Origin: Gordionus sp. m RMFG-2023
Taxonomy: Eukaryota > Nematomorpha > Gordioida > Chordodea > Parachordodidae
Reading direction: 5' to 3'
Length of the DNA: 64,000 bases
Assembly: GCF_954871325.1 (NCBI RefSeq)
Contig: NC_088776.1
Location: 9,369,985-9,433,984 of the forward strand
The notes under the pieces were generated by a model. That model saw only the letters and a list, made by a program, of their open reading frames with translations. It ran no database searches and was not told the origin of the DNA. The translations under genes and the position numbers were made by a program. The first letter of the stretch is position 1. Each line of letters begins with the position of its first letter. This document shows, piece by piece, positions 1 through 11,723 of this stretch.

Positions 1-3000
1 TGCCGTATTTACTATGATAACTTATCAATACGTCTATTTGATTATAGCCTATTTCGAAGGCAAACCTCATCGCCAACCCATGCATAAAAATTGTAAATTT
101 AATCCTATATATAATGTATTAAATTATAAATAAATACTTTATATAAAAAACAGACGCCCTTATTACATATATTTTGGTGTTGATCGCATTTATTATTTTT
201 CTCACTTTAGCGAATGAAACCGTTATGCACAAATGGTTATATGTAAATTTAAATATATTAAATATACATTTTTTTATCCTAAATCGTATTAGTACCGCAC
301 TTTTCCATCAAAAGTATATAGATTACAAGTTTTTGGTGCTGCATTATTTAATGGATTTTTAATGATTATTGCAAAAGTAATCATAATTTTCATATTAATT
401 TTTTTTTTAAATCAAAATAAATATCGTATCCATCATATTGCGAATTCGTTGATTTTTAAAATAACAAAACTCAAGGAAATTTTTTAATGGATGAAATATA
501 TTTACTAGTGTGTAGCATCAAAGGTTAGAAAGATATGGCTTGGGTTAATTGAAGGTTTTAAAGATATGGGTTTGGGTTAAGATATATTAAATATGGTTTA
601 AATGTGATCATTTTAATTAATAATTTGTCAAATCTGACAGGTCTTGTGATTAAGAATAATTTCATTGAGTTGAATCATAATCAAAAAATAAGGCAAGCAG
701 AAACTTTACATAATTTATAACTGTTTAAAGGCTAATCCTATCCACTACTCTCATTTAATCAACACTAGAGGTGATACGAGGTGATACTTATGATAATTAA
801 AATATTAATTTTTTTCAATAAAAAAATTTTTTTAATCGAAATCTAAACGGAAAAGTCAAAAAATCTCATATTATACAAATTTAACTTTTCAAATATATAT
901 CCAGTTTTATGCATATCATGATAAAGGATTGCATGATAAATTGTCGCGTGTTCGGGTTCTCGCGTATGAAAGTGTAAGGTTATCAAATAACTGGCATGAT
1001 GAAGTATCTCCGAACCAAATAATTTATAGTCATATCCAGTGTACTATTAAGTTGGGTTTTCCGCCATAAATTTTATTAAAGGTCTTTAGGTCTGTTTTAA
1101 GCATATAGCTATATTATATTTTCATAAAAATAATTTTGGGTGTAAGCTTATTTTTATCTATAAATACTGACCTATAATTGTTATTTTGAAAAGTCATAAA
1201 CTTCTGCTAATTTTTTTTTGAAATTCTTCTTTATAGTGATATAATATTAAATATATTTGGGGGAGAGGGAGTTGGAGGGGATGGGGGGGGGGGTGTAGGG
1301 GCGAAAATACTTAGATTAAAATTATATTTAAGAGAACAAGCAAATTTTAGTATTTGGCACGGCGCCTAGAAAAATTATAAGTAAATTATCTGTTTATTAC
1401 CACAATCTATTTTTTTAATTCATAAGCTTGGTCATGGAGAAAAAGTTGTTTAATCTCTTCATTAGGAAGTTGCAAAAATTTCTCAAATACGTTTTTCTGT
1501 TAATTTCTCCTAATTTTTAAATTATATTTCCTCCGATGTTACAAGCAATTTATTTAATCACTCAATTATAATGCACGGTATCTTACAAAATTGATTATAA
1601 TTTAGAGGATAGATATTCCCCATGCTGGTAAAAATTTTAAGAAAAATTATGTAAAATTGTAATTTATATAGCTAAAAGGATTTAATTTAAAGTTGGTTCT
1701 TAAATCGTTTTTAAATTTGATTTTGTTAAAAATATTACCCAATAGGTGTAGAAACCCTATCATATTAAGTGGGTAGTCTGTGCAATTTTTATCAAAACGT
1801 CACAATCCATAATTGTTGGAATTGAATCTACAAAATACCATGAGATAGCACAAATATTTACCTAAAGTTATACATTGATAAATTTTTTTAAATATTTATA
1901 AATTTTTCTCAAAATTGATTCTTGCAAAGTAAATTTTTGCCCCCCCCCTCTTTAACTAATATGATTAATACCTTCTAAAAATATATTTAAACATAAAAAT
2001 TTCTGAAATGAAACGAGGGTTTTAGAATAATGCTAACTTTATTTAAACATGCCACCTAATATATGGTGTAGAAACATTTTAATTTTTATACCTAAAAAAC
2101 ACATTTTTATCATAGACAGATTAAAATAACTGAGTAATATAAATTTTGCCTCAAATATACATATTATAGATGCTATTACTTAATTAATTAATTAAATTTC
2201 GAAACATATTCGGTTTTAAAATAAAATCCGCTAAACTGCGACTATCCCTGGCCTTCCCTAATTAATAGGGCATAATAAGAAATTTGCAATAGTATTAATT
2301 TAGTTAGGCAGTATTTAAATTAAATTGGCAGTTTAAAAACTATTTGAGTAGCGTTTTGAATTTTTGTTAAGATATGAATTACTTTTCAAGTTGTTTATTG
2401 ATTTATCCACATTTGAACAAAATGTCCCCCTAAAATGAATTGGGATTTAATTATTAGAGGACTACATAAAAAAAATTTGAAATTAGAAGTAATTAATTTC
2501 GGACATTGAAATTGCTGGAGAAATTTTTATTCACAAATATAGATAATAAAATATATTTAAAAATACTTTAAAAAATATTAAATACTGGCCAAAATATAGA
2601 ACTCATATAAAAATGTTACTAAACCAATAAAAAAAACTATATAATATATACCAAATGATTTTTAAACATACCATTTAGCATAGATAAAATTCCCAGGAGT
2701 GAACTTTAATATAATTGGAATCCTTCTTAATATAGATGAGACTAGCCCCTAACTACTCCAAGAAGGCAAACTTAAATAAAATTAGACATCCTTTGTCATT
2801 TTTAAAATAGAGTATCTTATTTTCTTCCTCTATATTGTTAGCAGAGTTGTTAAAACTAGATAAAGATACATCGCTTAAAGGGTACCGAGATGCCGATAAA
2901 TTTCCCAAATGTATCAAGATACAGATACAGATACTTATAAAGTAGAGAGGCTCTATTTAGATTTAGTGCTCACTTTGAACAAAACAGGGTATCCTAGTTC

Positions 3001-3775
3001 AAAACCTAAATAAGCTAGTCTTAATAGCAATACGTTACAATAATAAGACTTTTTTAAAAAAATATCACCTAGTTAATCTGCAAAAAACTTCTTGTAAAAA
3101 TAAAAATTCAGGTTAGAATTTCTATAAAAAAAATTATATTAATAAACTTATTATTTCTATTTTATTTTAAAAATTTATAATTGCACAATTATAGAGGTAT
3201 TTTATCATCTTATCTTAGAAATAACGATGAATGGAAGGGGGGGGCACGAAAATCCCCCCCCCCCCACCTCAACAATTTTAAAATTTTTGTAAGTAAATCT
3301 TAAGCCAATAAATTTACCCTTACATATTCTTCCCGCTTCCCACCTTAGGTGTTTATCCATAATTTAGTTTTTTTATTCACATTTATAAACCCGAATCAAA
3401 CACTTTTCAAAATCCATTTTGAACCGAACAAAGAGGGTTCTTAATTTTGTCCTAAACCTAAGCTGCGCTAAACCTCTTAAAATATTTCTTAGTGGGTTCA
3501 TGGCACAATAATTTATTTATTATTTAGCGCCAAAAAATGATTTGACTTGTTATATTGATTATGAATATTAATTATTTTTTTTCTTAAAAATAAATGATGT
3601 GCAGAAAATAATTATAGAATATTTTTTGCAAAACTTCAAAAATAATTGTATCAACAAAGTTTATTTGAGATATGAAAAAATGGAAGAAGAATTGAAAAGA
3701 TTGGTTAAATGGCCTCCAGTAACTCAGGATGTAAAATCCATCCCTGCCACTACTCTAAGAGAGTATGATTTTTAA
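1..3775 (+). CDS. P5B-type cation ATPase (ATP13A-like), C-terminal exons, partial
   Basis: The 3' end of a gene that enters from the left edge. I read four exons with matching phases: 1-92 (frame from base 2), 154-242, 293-376 and 3605-3775, ending at a TAA. Exon 1 reads TYQYVYLIIAYFEGKPHRQP, which matches the P5B signature of a membrane helix followed by GKPxRxP before the last helices. Exon 2 gives a hydrophobic helix (ALITYILVLIAFIIFLTL). Exon 3 gives VYRLQVFGAALFNGFLMII, the last helix region. Exon 4 starts KIIIEYFLQNF and has YEKMEEELKRLVKWPP, like the Y-x(5)-EL-x(4)-WPP tail of animal ATP13A proteins. The first two introns are only 61 and 50 bp; the third is 3.2 kb. P5B ATPases sit in endosomal/lysosomal membranes, and some members export polyamines. 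Family assignment comes from remembered motifs. The catalytic domains lie outside the window. I see no disabling change. Confidence 0.72.
520..581. repeat. short tandem duplication, about 31 bp x 2
   Basis: Two adjacent copies of a unit containing aaagatatgg and ttgggttaa lie in the last intron of the P5B ATPase gene. The copies differ at a few positions. No function is apparent. Confidence 0.6.
905..1069 (+). CDS. possible alternative last exon of the P5B ATPase gene, or last exon of another gene
   Basis: An open frame of 54 codons plus TAA directly follows an AG acceptor (tatccAG) inside the 3.2 kb last intron of the ATPase gene. It includes HDKLSRVRVLAYESVRLSNN and ends IKLGFPP. Its base composition is richer in G+C than the flanks, and the codons look used rather than random. 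The frame starts in phase 0, which is the phase left by the ATPase donor at 376/377, so it could be spliced as an alternative C-terminus. It shows no similarity to the regular last exon at 3605. I do not recognise the peptide. It could also be a chance frame or an exon of an unrelated nested gene. Confidence 0.4.
   Translation, partial: FYAYHDKGLHDKLSRVRVLAYESVRLSNNWHDEVSPNQIIYSHIQCTIKLGFPP
1407..1496 (-). CDS. possible small minus-strand last exon
   Basis: After an acceptor (aattaacAG, read on the minus strand) there are 29 codons and a TAG. The frame reads NVFEKFLQLPNEEIKQLFLH and then DQAYELKK. The peptide is leucine/glutamate-rich and helix-like; it loosely recalls the LQxLxxEEL stretch of VPS37-type proteins, but that is only an impression. 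It lies inside an intron of the plus-strand ATPase gene. No upstream exon was recognised. It could be chance. Confidence 0.28.
   Translation of the reverse strand, partial: KNVFEKFLQLPNEEIKQLFLHDQAYELKK
2846..2965. repeat. GATAC-rich transposon terminus-like repeat
   Basis: A run containing repeated agatac/gtatc units (aagatacagatacagatac) and a gcagag start. Stretches of this kind are known near the ends of some animal hAT elements. No partner end or target duplication was found here, so it is a probable solo fragment. Confidence 0.35.
3235..3267. repeat. G-run facing C-run, foldback
   Basis: A run of about 8 G followed, after a short spacer (cacgaaaat), by about 12 C. The two runs can pair as a hairpin in otherwise A+T-rich DNA. 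Confidence 0.6.
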
Positions 3776-6085
3776 TAATAAAATTATTGTTTAAGCGCTC
3801 AACTGGCCTAATCAGAGCCCTCCATATTCCACCCTTCTCCCTCCATTTAAGCTAATGTTGCCATGTCTCCTAGATGCAATATAAAATTATTTAATAATAG
3901 AATAGATCTATATATTAATAACGTAATTTTCTCATAAACCTCCATGTTTGAGGGCTCTATTAAATAAGGGTCATTATTATTTAATCAATGGCTCGTTCAG
4001 GAAAACTTAAATTAAAAATTCTCCAGAATCAGCTGAACCTAGTTTTAAGAATTTTTTTTCCCAATTGAAATATCTTTTTTTATATATCTTAAATTAATTT
4101 TAAAAAAAATAATTTTGTAGGCTCAACTCGGCTGAATTACCAAATATTCCGCGAGGGACTATTATAGCCTGACTGTTGCACTCTTAAAACATTTATATTT
4201 ATATTCTTTTTTAAAACGTTTTTTTCTTAAATAAAGTACATATCTCAAAAAATCATTCCTGAACTTGGTATCATTTTTCATTTATTTGTTGTATCAATAA
4301 AATTTTTAAAAGATATATATATACTATTTTATTTTTTATACGCCAATTTTATATTGATAAATTCTATGACAAAAAAAGACATGGATATTATTCTATAATT
4401 AATTAAAAATCAAGGATCTGAACCTTTGCAAATTTTATTTATGGGATTCTGGTTCCAAAAGCGGTTCAAAAAATTAATTTATTCTTATTTAAAATTAAAA
4501 ATGATCCTTATACATATTTAATAAAATTTCTTATTGAAACAATAAAAATGCTTTTAAAGAAATAAGAATAAAAGAATAAAAGAAAGAAAGAAATAAAGAA
4601 AGAAATAAAGAAAGAAAGAACGAAAGAAAGAAAAAGATTATAAAATCTATGGGAGTTATAAATATGCTCTCTCTACTTAAGACAGTAGAGAGATATCTTA
4701 GATGGTTCACATAATTCAGGAAGTATATCATGTTTTTTGGGATATCATAATTCAAATATATTCTTCCTTTTTTATTAATTCAAACGAATCTTACAATGTT
4801 ATTAGATTTAAAGAGACAAAATCTTATTGATGCGGTTTTAGGTAAAGGATAATTTATTTTAAAATATGAATAGTTTATAGGGTTGACTAAGAAATAATTG
4901 AAATATATTCCAAGATGAATTATGCACAAAAAAAATTTATTGGCATGAATGCATAAGATAACTTTTTTGATATATGGAGATGACAAGAAAGAAATAATGT
5001 CAACAATATAAATTAGGTTAGAAGGTTAGCAAAGAAAAGTGGGGGATAAAAAGTAGTGTGCATGCATATAAAAACATACATTTTCAGGAGAGGATAAATT
5101 GTGAATATCTTGTGGATAGAATGCTTTAAAAAAAATAAGGATCAAGGACTTAAAATTGATATGGTCATCAAATAAAAAGTAAATAAAAAACTTTTATTAT
5201 ATTAATATTATCAAGCTAAGTAAGCGTGTTAAGACGTCATGAATTTTTTTATATTAACACAAAACATCAATATGGGTATCAAATAAAAGTTAGATACAAC
5301 ATATTTAGACTTCAATATTAAATATCATTATAAGCAGCAGTCATATACTAGTTAATGCTTTTTAAAAACTCATTGTACCTTAATGATAAAAATATTTGCT
5401 TGCAACTTAATCTAATATGTAATTTTTTTATCTTAAAATTTCGAGATGATTAATTATTCGATAAATATTTTATTATGGAATAAAAAAAATTTCTTAGATT
5501 GACTTATATTGATAAAATTGACATTTTAAACTACTTATGCCACCTAGCGGATTTTCTAAAAATGAGATTTTTCCTAATTAATTTTTTGGGACCCACTCTG
5601 AAATTTTCTATATGAACATTTCTTGGTACTCTTTACAAAGTATCTGAAATTTGGAAAAAAAAATTTGGTCTAACATTTTAAAAAATAAATTACAAAACTT
5701 TAACCGCAATTTTAAAAAAATATACAAACTATAAATTAGTTTTATTTATCATACTTCAAGAGTTTACTTAGGGCTATAAAATGAGCCATAATAGATATAC
5801 ATAGTGCATCTAATATGAAAGTTATCCTAATTTTAAAAAATCATTATTTTCGAAAAATGACCAAACTGAGCTATGTTGAAGCCCTATATCTCCGGTTCTA
5901 ATAGAGTTAAGAGTCTAATATTTTGGATTCGTCAATTACAATTTAACATAAATACCAAATTTTAACAAAATCCGAGATGGTCAGGTTGTAAAGTGATTGA
6001 TTTGACATGAAATGACCCTGCTATAGTTGAAACCATCGATTCAAAAATTAAAAAATGACATTATAAATTATTCTTATTATTATAG
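3776..6085. other. intergenic A+T-rich DNA, no gene seen
   Basis: Stops are dense in all frames. Visible features are an AAAG/AAAT microsatellite at 4571-4634 and, around 5150-5300, two reversed copies of the ggtatcaaataaaa motif of the 7.2-7.8 kb satellite. A stretch at about 5860-6030 (tatatctccggttcta, tttgacatgaaatgaccc) resembles non-coding tails of invertebrate repeats. The longer minus-strand frames at 4531-4986 are A+T-rich chance frames. Confidence 0.5.
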
Positions 6086-6089
6086 TTAT

Positions 6090-6835
6090 AAATTATTAAA
6101 CTTCTTTACAAGCAAATTAATCCTATTATTATACTTTTTATTTTGATAATAGAAATTTAAAATACAATTTTGAACAATTATTATATTGACATTTTGGGGA
6201 ACAATTAATGCCATTTTTAAAACATAATCTCTTATTGTTGCAACTTTTTTGGCAATTGCAAATTGATTTACAATTACCATAAGAAGATGCACTTCTTGAT
6301 GCTGTTATTATGGAGATGGTTTTATTAAGAATGGTTAAAATTTTATTGATTTATGAACGTTCGTTTTTAAAATTCGAGAATCAATTTTTCCCAAATTAGT
6401 TCCAACCCATAGTTTCTCGTCCTCCATTTGGATAATTTTGGCTTCATTATTTTTAGGGCATAGATTTGATCTATCATTTTTATTTATTGGGATCAATACA
6501 TGATCCCTAATATATAATTTTATTTTTGTAAACATTATCTTCCTTATTCCTATCTATTAAATATGCAATAAACGAAGGCAGTCTAGCTAAAATATTTTCG
6601 ATGCTACAGTCTTTTGAATTTATAGTATTTTTATCTTTCCTTAACATTGTTTTGCCTATTTTATAATTCGTTTTCTCCGAATATTCAATATTGTAAAATA
6701 ATTCGTAGGAATTTCCCACTTTTTATTTTGTGAGCAATCACTATACCCTATGATAAAACCTTCAGCCACATCTTACAGCAAAATTTATACCCTGTGTTAA
6801 TTTTTTTTATCATCGCTCTTTTTATAAAAAAGGTA
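6090..6835 (-). mobile_element. fossil of an integrase-type transposon with a KRBA2/SCAND3-like cysteine-rich tail
   Basis: Read on the minus strand, this region gives a segment like the C-terminal part of the integrase proteins related to KRBA2/SCAND3 (Ginger/GIN-type). First comes a domain with DHVLIPINKNDRS and WVGTNLGKIDSRI. It is followed by a cysteine-rich tail of the form C-x3-C-x-C-x3-C, then a basic C-F-K-N stretch, then C-x3-C-x4-C. The element looks old and broken, with several breaks; neither the integrase core nor the ends were recognised. The family call rests on memory of the domain order and cysteine spacing. Confidence 0.5.
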
Positions 6836-7179
6836 GCACATTAAAGCTATCGATACTAAAAAAAAAATAGCTATAGAATAACGCGCTACATTAAGAACAC
6901 TGCAATTTAAATATTTCGGGTTCAGGATTGGAACCGAAAAAGATTTAAAAAATAAAATTGTTTATCTTTATTCTTTTTTATTTCTTAAAATTCTATCCAA
7001 GTGGAAATTTTGTTAATATGTTGAGGCTGGCTACTAAAGAAAGGGTAAGTCATTCTTAACGAGGTTTGTGTTTTGACAGAAAATTTATAAATATCCTAAA
7101 TCTTAATTTATACTAAGGGAGATTAGGAATAAACGCATAAAAGAATGATTTTAATCAAATTAATTTTATATTATGTAGG

Positions 7180-7770
7180 CCAAACCCAACCATTAATATA
7201 TTAAATTTCGATCTATCTATAATTTTATGTGAAAGTTGATTTTAATAAGCAAAATAAATTCTTATATTTGATAATCATATCAAATTATTTTTTTTAAACC
7301 CTCCCTCCTCCGAACCTAATCCAACCCATTAAGAGACCAAGAGTGAATACTATTATTTTAGTAGAAAAATATTTTAATTAGCTTCTATTTTATAGTCACA
7401 TCAATATTTTGTGTGATAAAAAGTTCCTAGCCCTCCAAGACCTAGAGCCCATTTAGCGCTTAATTATTATTACAAAAATATTTTAATAACCTTTTATTTG
7501 ATACCCTTATCAAAAAAAATTATTTAACCCCCTCCTTAATCCCCCAGACCAAGTCACACCTATCAAAACCAATAATGAAGACTTTCAGTCAAAATATATT
7601 AAAATTAGCTATTATTTGATACCCATATCGATTTTTTATTTTGATAAAAATATTCCTGACCCCCCAAACCTAGACTCGCTCATTAAGGGGAAGAGATTGA
7701 TCTCCAGTTGAATAGATCTTTTGATTAGCTATCGATTGATACCCTATTTTAGACATATCTTATTTCATAA
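7180..7770. repeat. degenerate tandem repeat, about 115-120 bp unit
   Basis: At least four diverged units in a row. Each has ttatttgatacccatatc-like sequence, then an A+T-rich spacer, then a C-rich block (ccctgacccccc or variants) with cctaga, then an attaaaatta/agct junction. Two reversed partial copies lie at about 5150-5300. The unit recalls a non-coding motif common in invertebrate transposons. Confidence 0.6.
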
Positions 7771-8610
7771 GGCCAAAAAAATACAATAAATTTTTTTTTT
7801 AATTAAAGAAAACGCGCGTAAAACGCAAATTCTTCTTTATCATGGTTCAAATACCGTATAGTTCTTTATCCTTTAAAAAATTGAATTCTAGGGATCCCTT
7901 TAAAACTAGTGATGATCCCGGGTAGTTCTGATCCCTTTAAAAATTACGACATATACATTTAAAAAAGCATCTTTAAAAAACTCTGATCTATTAGTAGGAT
8001 AAAATAATTACCTTTTCATATCCTCTATTTTTTTTAATATTAAAAAGAGTAAAATAATATAATAAAATATATCGATATTTTGATGTCGATAATATAAGAA
8101 TTCGACTACGATATGTAGAATCGTCCAGTAAATTAATATTTTAATTGAAGAGCCCAAGTTATATATGAACTTAAAACATGTGAGTTTTTACAATATTATG
8201 TTTCCAGCAATTACCATTACCCCTTTTATAGCATGGGGGCAAATAATTAAAAGGTATTTTTCTTAAAAAACCATTAAATAAAATTATATATCGGTATTGA
8301 ATATAGCATTTTTTTAAAAAAATAATATTTTTTTGGATTTAAATCTATTAAGTTTTTTTTAAATTTTGGAATTCAAATGTTTTATCACTTGCCATATAAA
8401 ATAAAATTTTAATAAAAATTCTTAAACCTTAATTAATCATATTATTTAATTTATTGGCAATATGAGCAGTTATAATTCACTCTCGTTTTATATTATTATA
8501 TAATATAATTTTGATTGCCTTTTATAACCTTCATTCTTAAAACTTTGAAGAAAAAAAATACCTTTTATAAAATTTAATTAATTTAATCTTTAAAAAAATA
8601 AAATCGGAAG

Positions 8611-8972
8611 ATGAAACTATTCCTAAGATTCTCGATGCGAATGTTAGTTGTGTTGATCATTTTCAATTTTTCTCAACACTGGTTGAGTGACAAGTCCTCT
8701 GTCCAAGCCTCTTCCGTCTACGGAATAAAAGGTTGTTATTTTAAAAAAAAATAAAAATATTGAATAAAAAGTAAATTCTTTGTACACAAGCCTATTAAAT
8801 TCTTTCTTATCGGTTGATATACTATAATTAAAAATATAATTTTTATTAAAACCAATTTTTATAAAAAAAAAATATAGATTGTGGGGTAGTTTGCACGAAC
8901 TATTGTTCACAAGGGCACGTACGAGATGATAGAGGATGTCCTACTTGTAGTTGTAATCCACTCCTCTTTTAG
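8611..8972 (+). CDS. secreted antistasin-like small protein, complete two-exon gene
   Basis: Exon 1 is 8611-8731, from an ATG to the donor AAAAG|gttgtt (phase 1). Exon 2 is 8878-8972, from the acceptor aaatatAG to a TAG. The total is 216 nt, or 71 residues, and the join completes a GAT codon (Asp41). Residues 1-26 form a signal peptide with a hydrophobic core (MLVVLIIFNF) preceded by Lys/Arg. After a short spacer, residues 41-66 contain six cysteines spaced C-x3-C-x3-C-x10-C-x2-C-x-C, with RGCPTCSCNP at the end. That is the second half of an antistasin domain, known from leech, Hydra and mollusc serine-protease inhibitors. The usual domain has ten cysteines, so this is a half-domain peptide. 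Likely role: extracellular protease inhibitor or defence/salivary-type peptide. A minus-strand frame across the same bases is a shadow. Confidence 0.75.
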
Positions 8973-10189
8973 TATATTCTAAATGTGAAAAAACAATATT
9001 GTATTATATATATACCATATCTAATAGAATATAATGTGGATATATATATATATTCTATATCTATATCTAGCATGACTTATTTATATATAATATACAAATG
9101 AACTTTTAGTGTTAACTATATACATTTTCAAAAAAATATATATATTAAACAGCGGAACTCCCTAGTCTCATATCTTTTTTGAACTTGCAATAATTATAGT
9201 AAAATGTCTTAAGTTAAACTTCATAAAACATCATACCTAAAAAAATATATTGTTGTTGATCTTTATTAACTTTATAGGTTCATTTTTTTAAAGAGTTTTA
9301 AAATACGCGAAACAGAGGATTCAATCTCTAAACATCACCAAATTGAGGAAATCCTCTTCCATATCTTAAAAAAAGATTTGAAGAGTTCTTATTGTCAAAG
9401 TTTTTAAGGGATTTTAATTCCTACACACACCCTAACAGCGCCATTCTTTTTTAAAAAAAGGTGGCGAAACTCATCCATGTTCATAAAATAATTAGTTATA
9501 TTCCAGTGTCCATAAATTATACTTTTTTTAGGGTTAAGCAAAAATTTAAATTTTTCTAAATGACGAAATACTATTGGCGAAGATTCGGACAAATATATAA
9601 TTTTAAAAAGAATTATTCACAAAAAAAATTATATGAAGAATCAATATCAATATAATATTAATAATAAAATTATAAATAATCCATTTTGACAATAAGATAT
9701 TCTTAATCTTATTTGCCCATTTAACATTAAAAAAATTTCTTTTGTAAGTTTTAGAAGTGAAAGATTTTTTAAGTAGGGGAGACAGGAGCACATAGTACAA
9801 AGAGGCACTTGAGTCCAATTCTATTTATTTTAAAACGAATTAAATCTAAGGTCTAAAATTTTATTCTATAATTGATATTTTTTTTTGATATTCAACGTAA
9901 GGCAAATAATATTAAAATTTCATACTCAAAAATATGCTTTTATCGCGAAAATGTAAAAAAAATATATATATATTCGATTAATTTAGTCTGGTGTTAGATC
10001 AATTAAGATTAAGTATCACAAAAATTAATATTTTATCTCACGAAAATTTAAAGTTTAATTTCTTACATTTTTAAACCTATAACACTAATGGATATAAGTA
10101 AATTATATCAATCAAAAAAAATCCATTTATATAGAGTGTAATAAATGTTGGGATATCCTAAATAAACCAAATTTGCTAAATATAATTAT
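8973..10189. other. intergenic A+T-rich DNA, no convincing gene
   Basis: Contains runs of ta/at. A minus-strand frame at 9404-9592 (with MNMDEFRHLFLKK) might be an exon, but I see no firm splice support. At 9774-9790 the sequence taggggagacaggagc resembles the terminus of the elements at 52.2 and 56.5 kb, so a solo end may lie here. Confidence 0.4.
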
Positions 10190-10337
10190 TTCTGAACCTT
10201 CTTGTGCTACAGGAAAAAAGAAACTGCAAAAGCCTGCACAACACTTTAAGCTATTAAAACATTTTTTGGATTTAATATTTTTCAAAAAAATGGATTTGGC
10301 TGAAGTTATGAGAATTACGAATATTATACTATTATAT

Positions 10338-10582
10338 CAGTAGCGCCACTGGGGACAAAGGGGGGAGGTAAAAATTTGAAGAGCCCCATCAAAATTTGGA
10401 AATATATTTTATTCTAGATGTAATTGATGTAATTTTGATAATGTTAGCTAAAAAAGGTAATTTTGGATAATATTTTTTAAAAAAAGGAAATTTTAGAGAT
10501 AATGTTAGCTAAAAAAAAGAGGTAATTTTGAAAATAATTTAAAAAAATATTTTTGAGATTTAAACGGCTAGCGACGCCCCTG
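10338..10582. mobile_element. hAT-type MITE, 245 bp, with 8-bp target duplication
   Basis: The termini are inverted (cagtagcgccactgggg at the left; ctagcgacgcccctg at the right). The flanks carry a perfect 8-bp duplication, tattatat, at 10330-10337 and 10583-10590. Inside are repeats of ataatgttagctaaaaaagg. It sits in the hAT remnant at 10190-11723 and is therefore younger. Relatives are at 31119-31499 and at the right window edge. Confidence 0.85.
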
Positions 10583-10697
10583 TATTATATTCCAATTTAG
10601 AAGATCAAGAAATTTCTCGACACTTATGTGATCGTTGAAGTGAAAACGAAATTATATGATTTTGAGATTCACAAAGCCACGACATACCGACAAATAG

Positions 10698-10853
10698 TGC
10701 TGTTAGATGGCTCGATTTTCAAAAAACGGTTAATTTAATATTTTATCGAAAAATATTAGGCAAACCTGGAGATTTTGCTCACAAATAGCAGAAAGGTTTT
10801 GGCATCTATTAACGAAATCTGCTAAAATAGTGGGTTAGCCATTTAAAACATTA
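10698..10853. mobile_element. palindromic MITE, copy 1
   Basis: The outer arms are gtgctgttagatggctcg and a matching inverted end (tagccatttaaaacattac). The inner arms are aacggttaatttaatatttt and its reverse partner. The middle has attttgctcacaaatagcag, which is also found at 18.2 and 36.7 kb. It is inserted in the hAT remnant, just before the conserved 'TNRSNI' block. Confidence 0.6.
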
Positions 10854-11723
10854 CAGACAACAAATCGTTCCAATATTAACATGGATTGAATTGGAGATCA
10901 TTATAAAATAACCGTTTATATTCCTCTTTTGGATTTGATTTTGACTCAAATCAATGAACGATTTGTTATCAAATGACACTATCCAATTTACAAATACTAT
11001 ATCTTATAACTCGCTTTGATCTGAGAATATATCAAATCTTATTGAAAAATTAAATATTTAGATAAATTCTATTCATATAAATGCATCTGAAGGCCAATTA
11101 ATTTCAGAATTTAAATTTTATGAAAGATTCATTTTTATAGATAATCCTCCAAGAATTACAGTGGAAGCACTGCATATTAAAATATATTTTATAAGTTTTC
11201 CGAATATATTAAATCTATATTTTGACTTAGTACAAAGCACAAAAGAGAGGACCTTTTCTTCATTACAGGAAATAAAACCTATATCAAAAGTATAACATCT
11301 TAACATTGATTGAATAGACTAGCTTTGCTCATAGAGATCTAATAATCCCCAATACAAAATAAATTGTTGAAAAATTGGCGCAATCGCAAAAAAATTAAAT
11401 TTTCAGATATGGATATAAAATGTTTAATTTTATATTTTATTATGAATTATGAATTATACCGGTTTATATAGCTGTAATATTATATTTTATAACCGTATTA
11501 TATTCGCTCTTAATATTTTTTTATTTTCTAATATTTTATTATTTGTTTTCAAAATTATCATATTTTCAAATATGATTGATTCTAATAAATTTTAAATGAT
11601 GCTTTAGTTCTAATAAATTTTATATGATTAGTTCTAATAAATTTTTAATGCTCCAAAAACAACATTTCAATATTTAAAAAATTATCCCCCCTTCCCCGTA
11701 GAAAATCCCTGGCTACGTGCCTG

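Larger units (their letters stand above)
10190..11723 (+). mobile_element. decayed hAT transposon, transposase C-terminal half and right end
   Basis: Plus-strand remnants follow the order of an hAT transposase. A 'MDLAEVMRITNIIL' block at about 10.29 kb is followed by 'VYIPLLDLILTQINERF' at about 10.91 kb and by the dimerisation region near 11.24-11.33 kb (FSS, KTYIKS, RLALL). The right terminus ends near 11723 as ctggctacgtgcctg, preceded by a C-rich block, as in the other hAT ends in this window. The frames are broken by shifts and stops. Two MITEs are inserted (10338-10582 and 10698-10853). No left terminus was recognised, so the 5' half is missing or unrecognisable. Confidence 0.65.

Noticed and set aside
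4531-4986. Minus-strand frames of 74 and 68 residues
   Set aside because: Low-complexity A+T-rich or microsatellite translation, with no splice support.
8644-8910. 88-residue minus-strand frame
   Set aside because: It is antisense to the two exons and intron of the antistasin-like gene, whose splice phase and signal peptide are more convincing.
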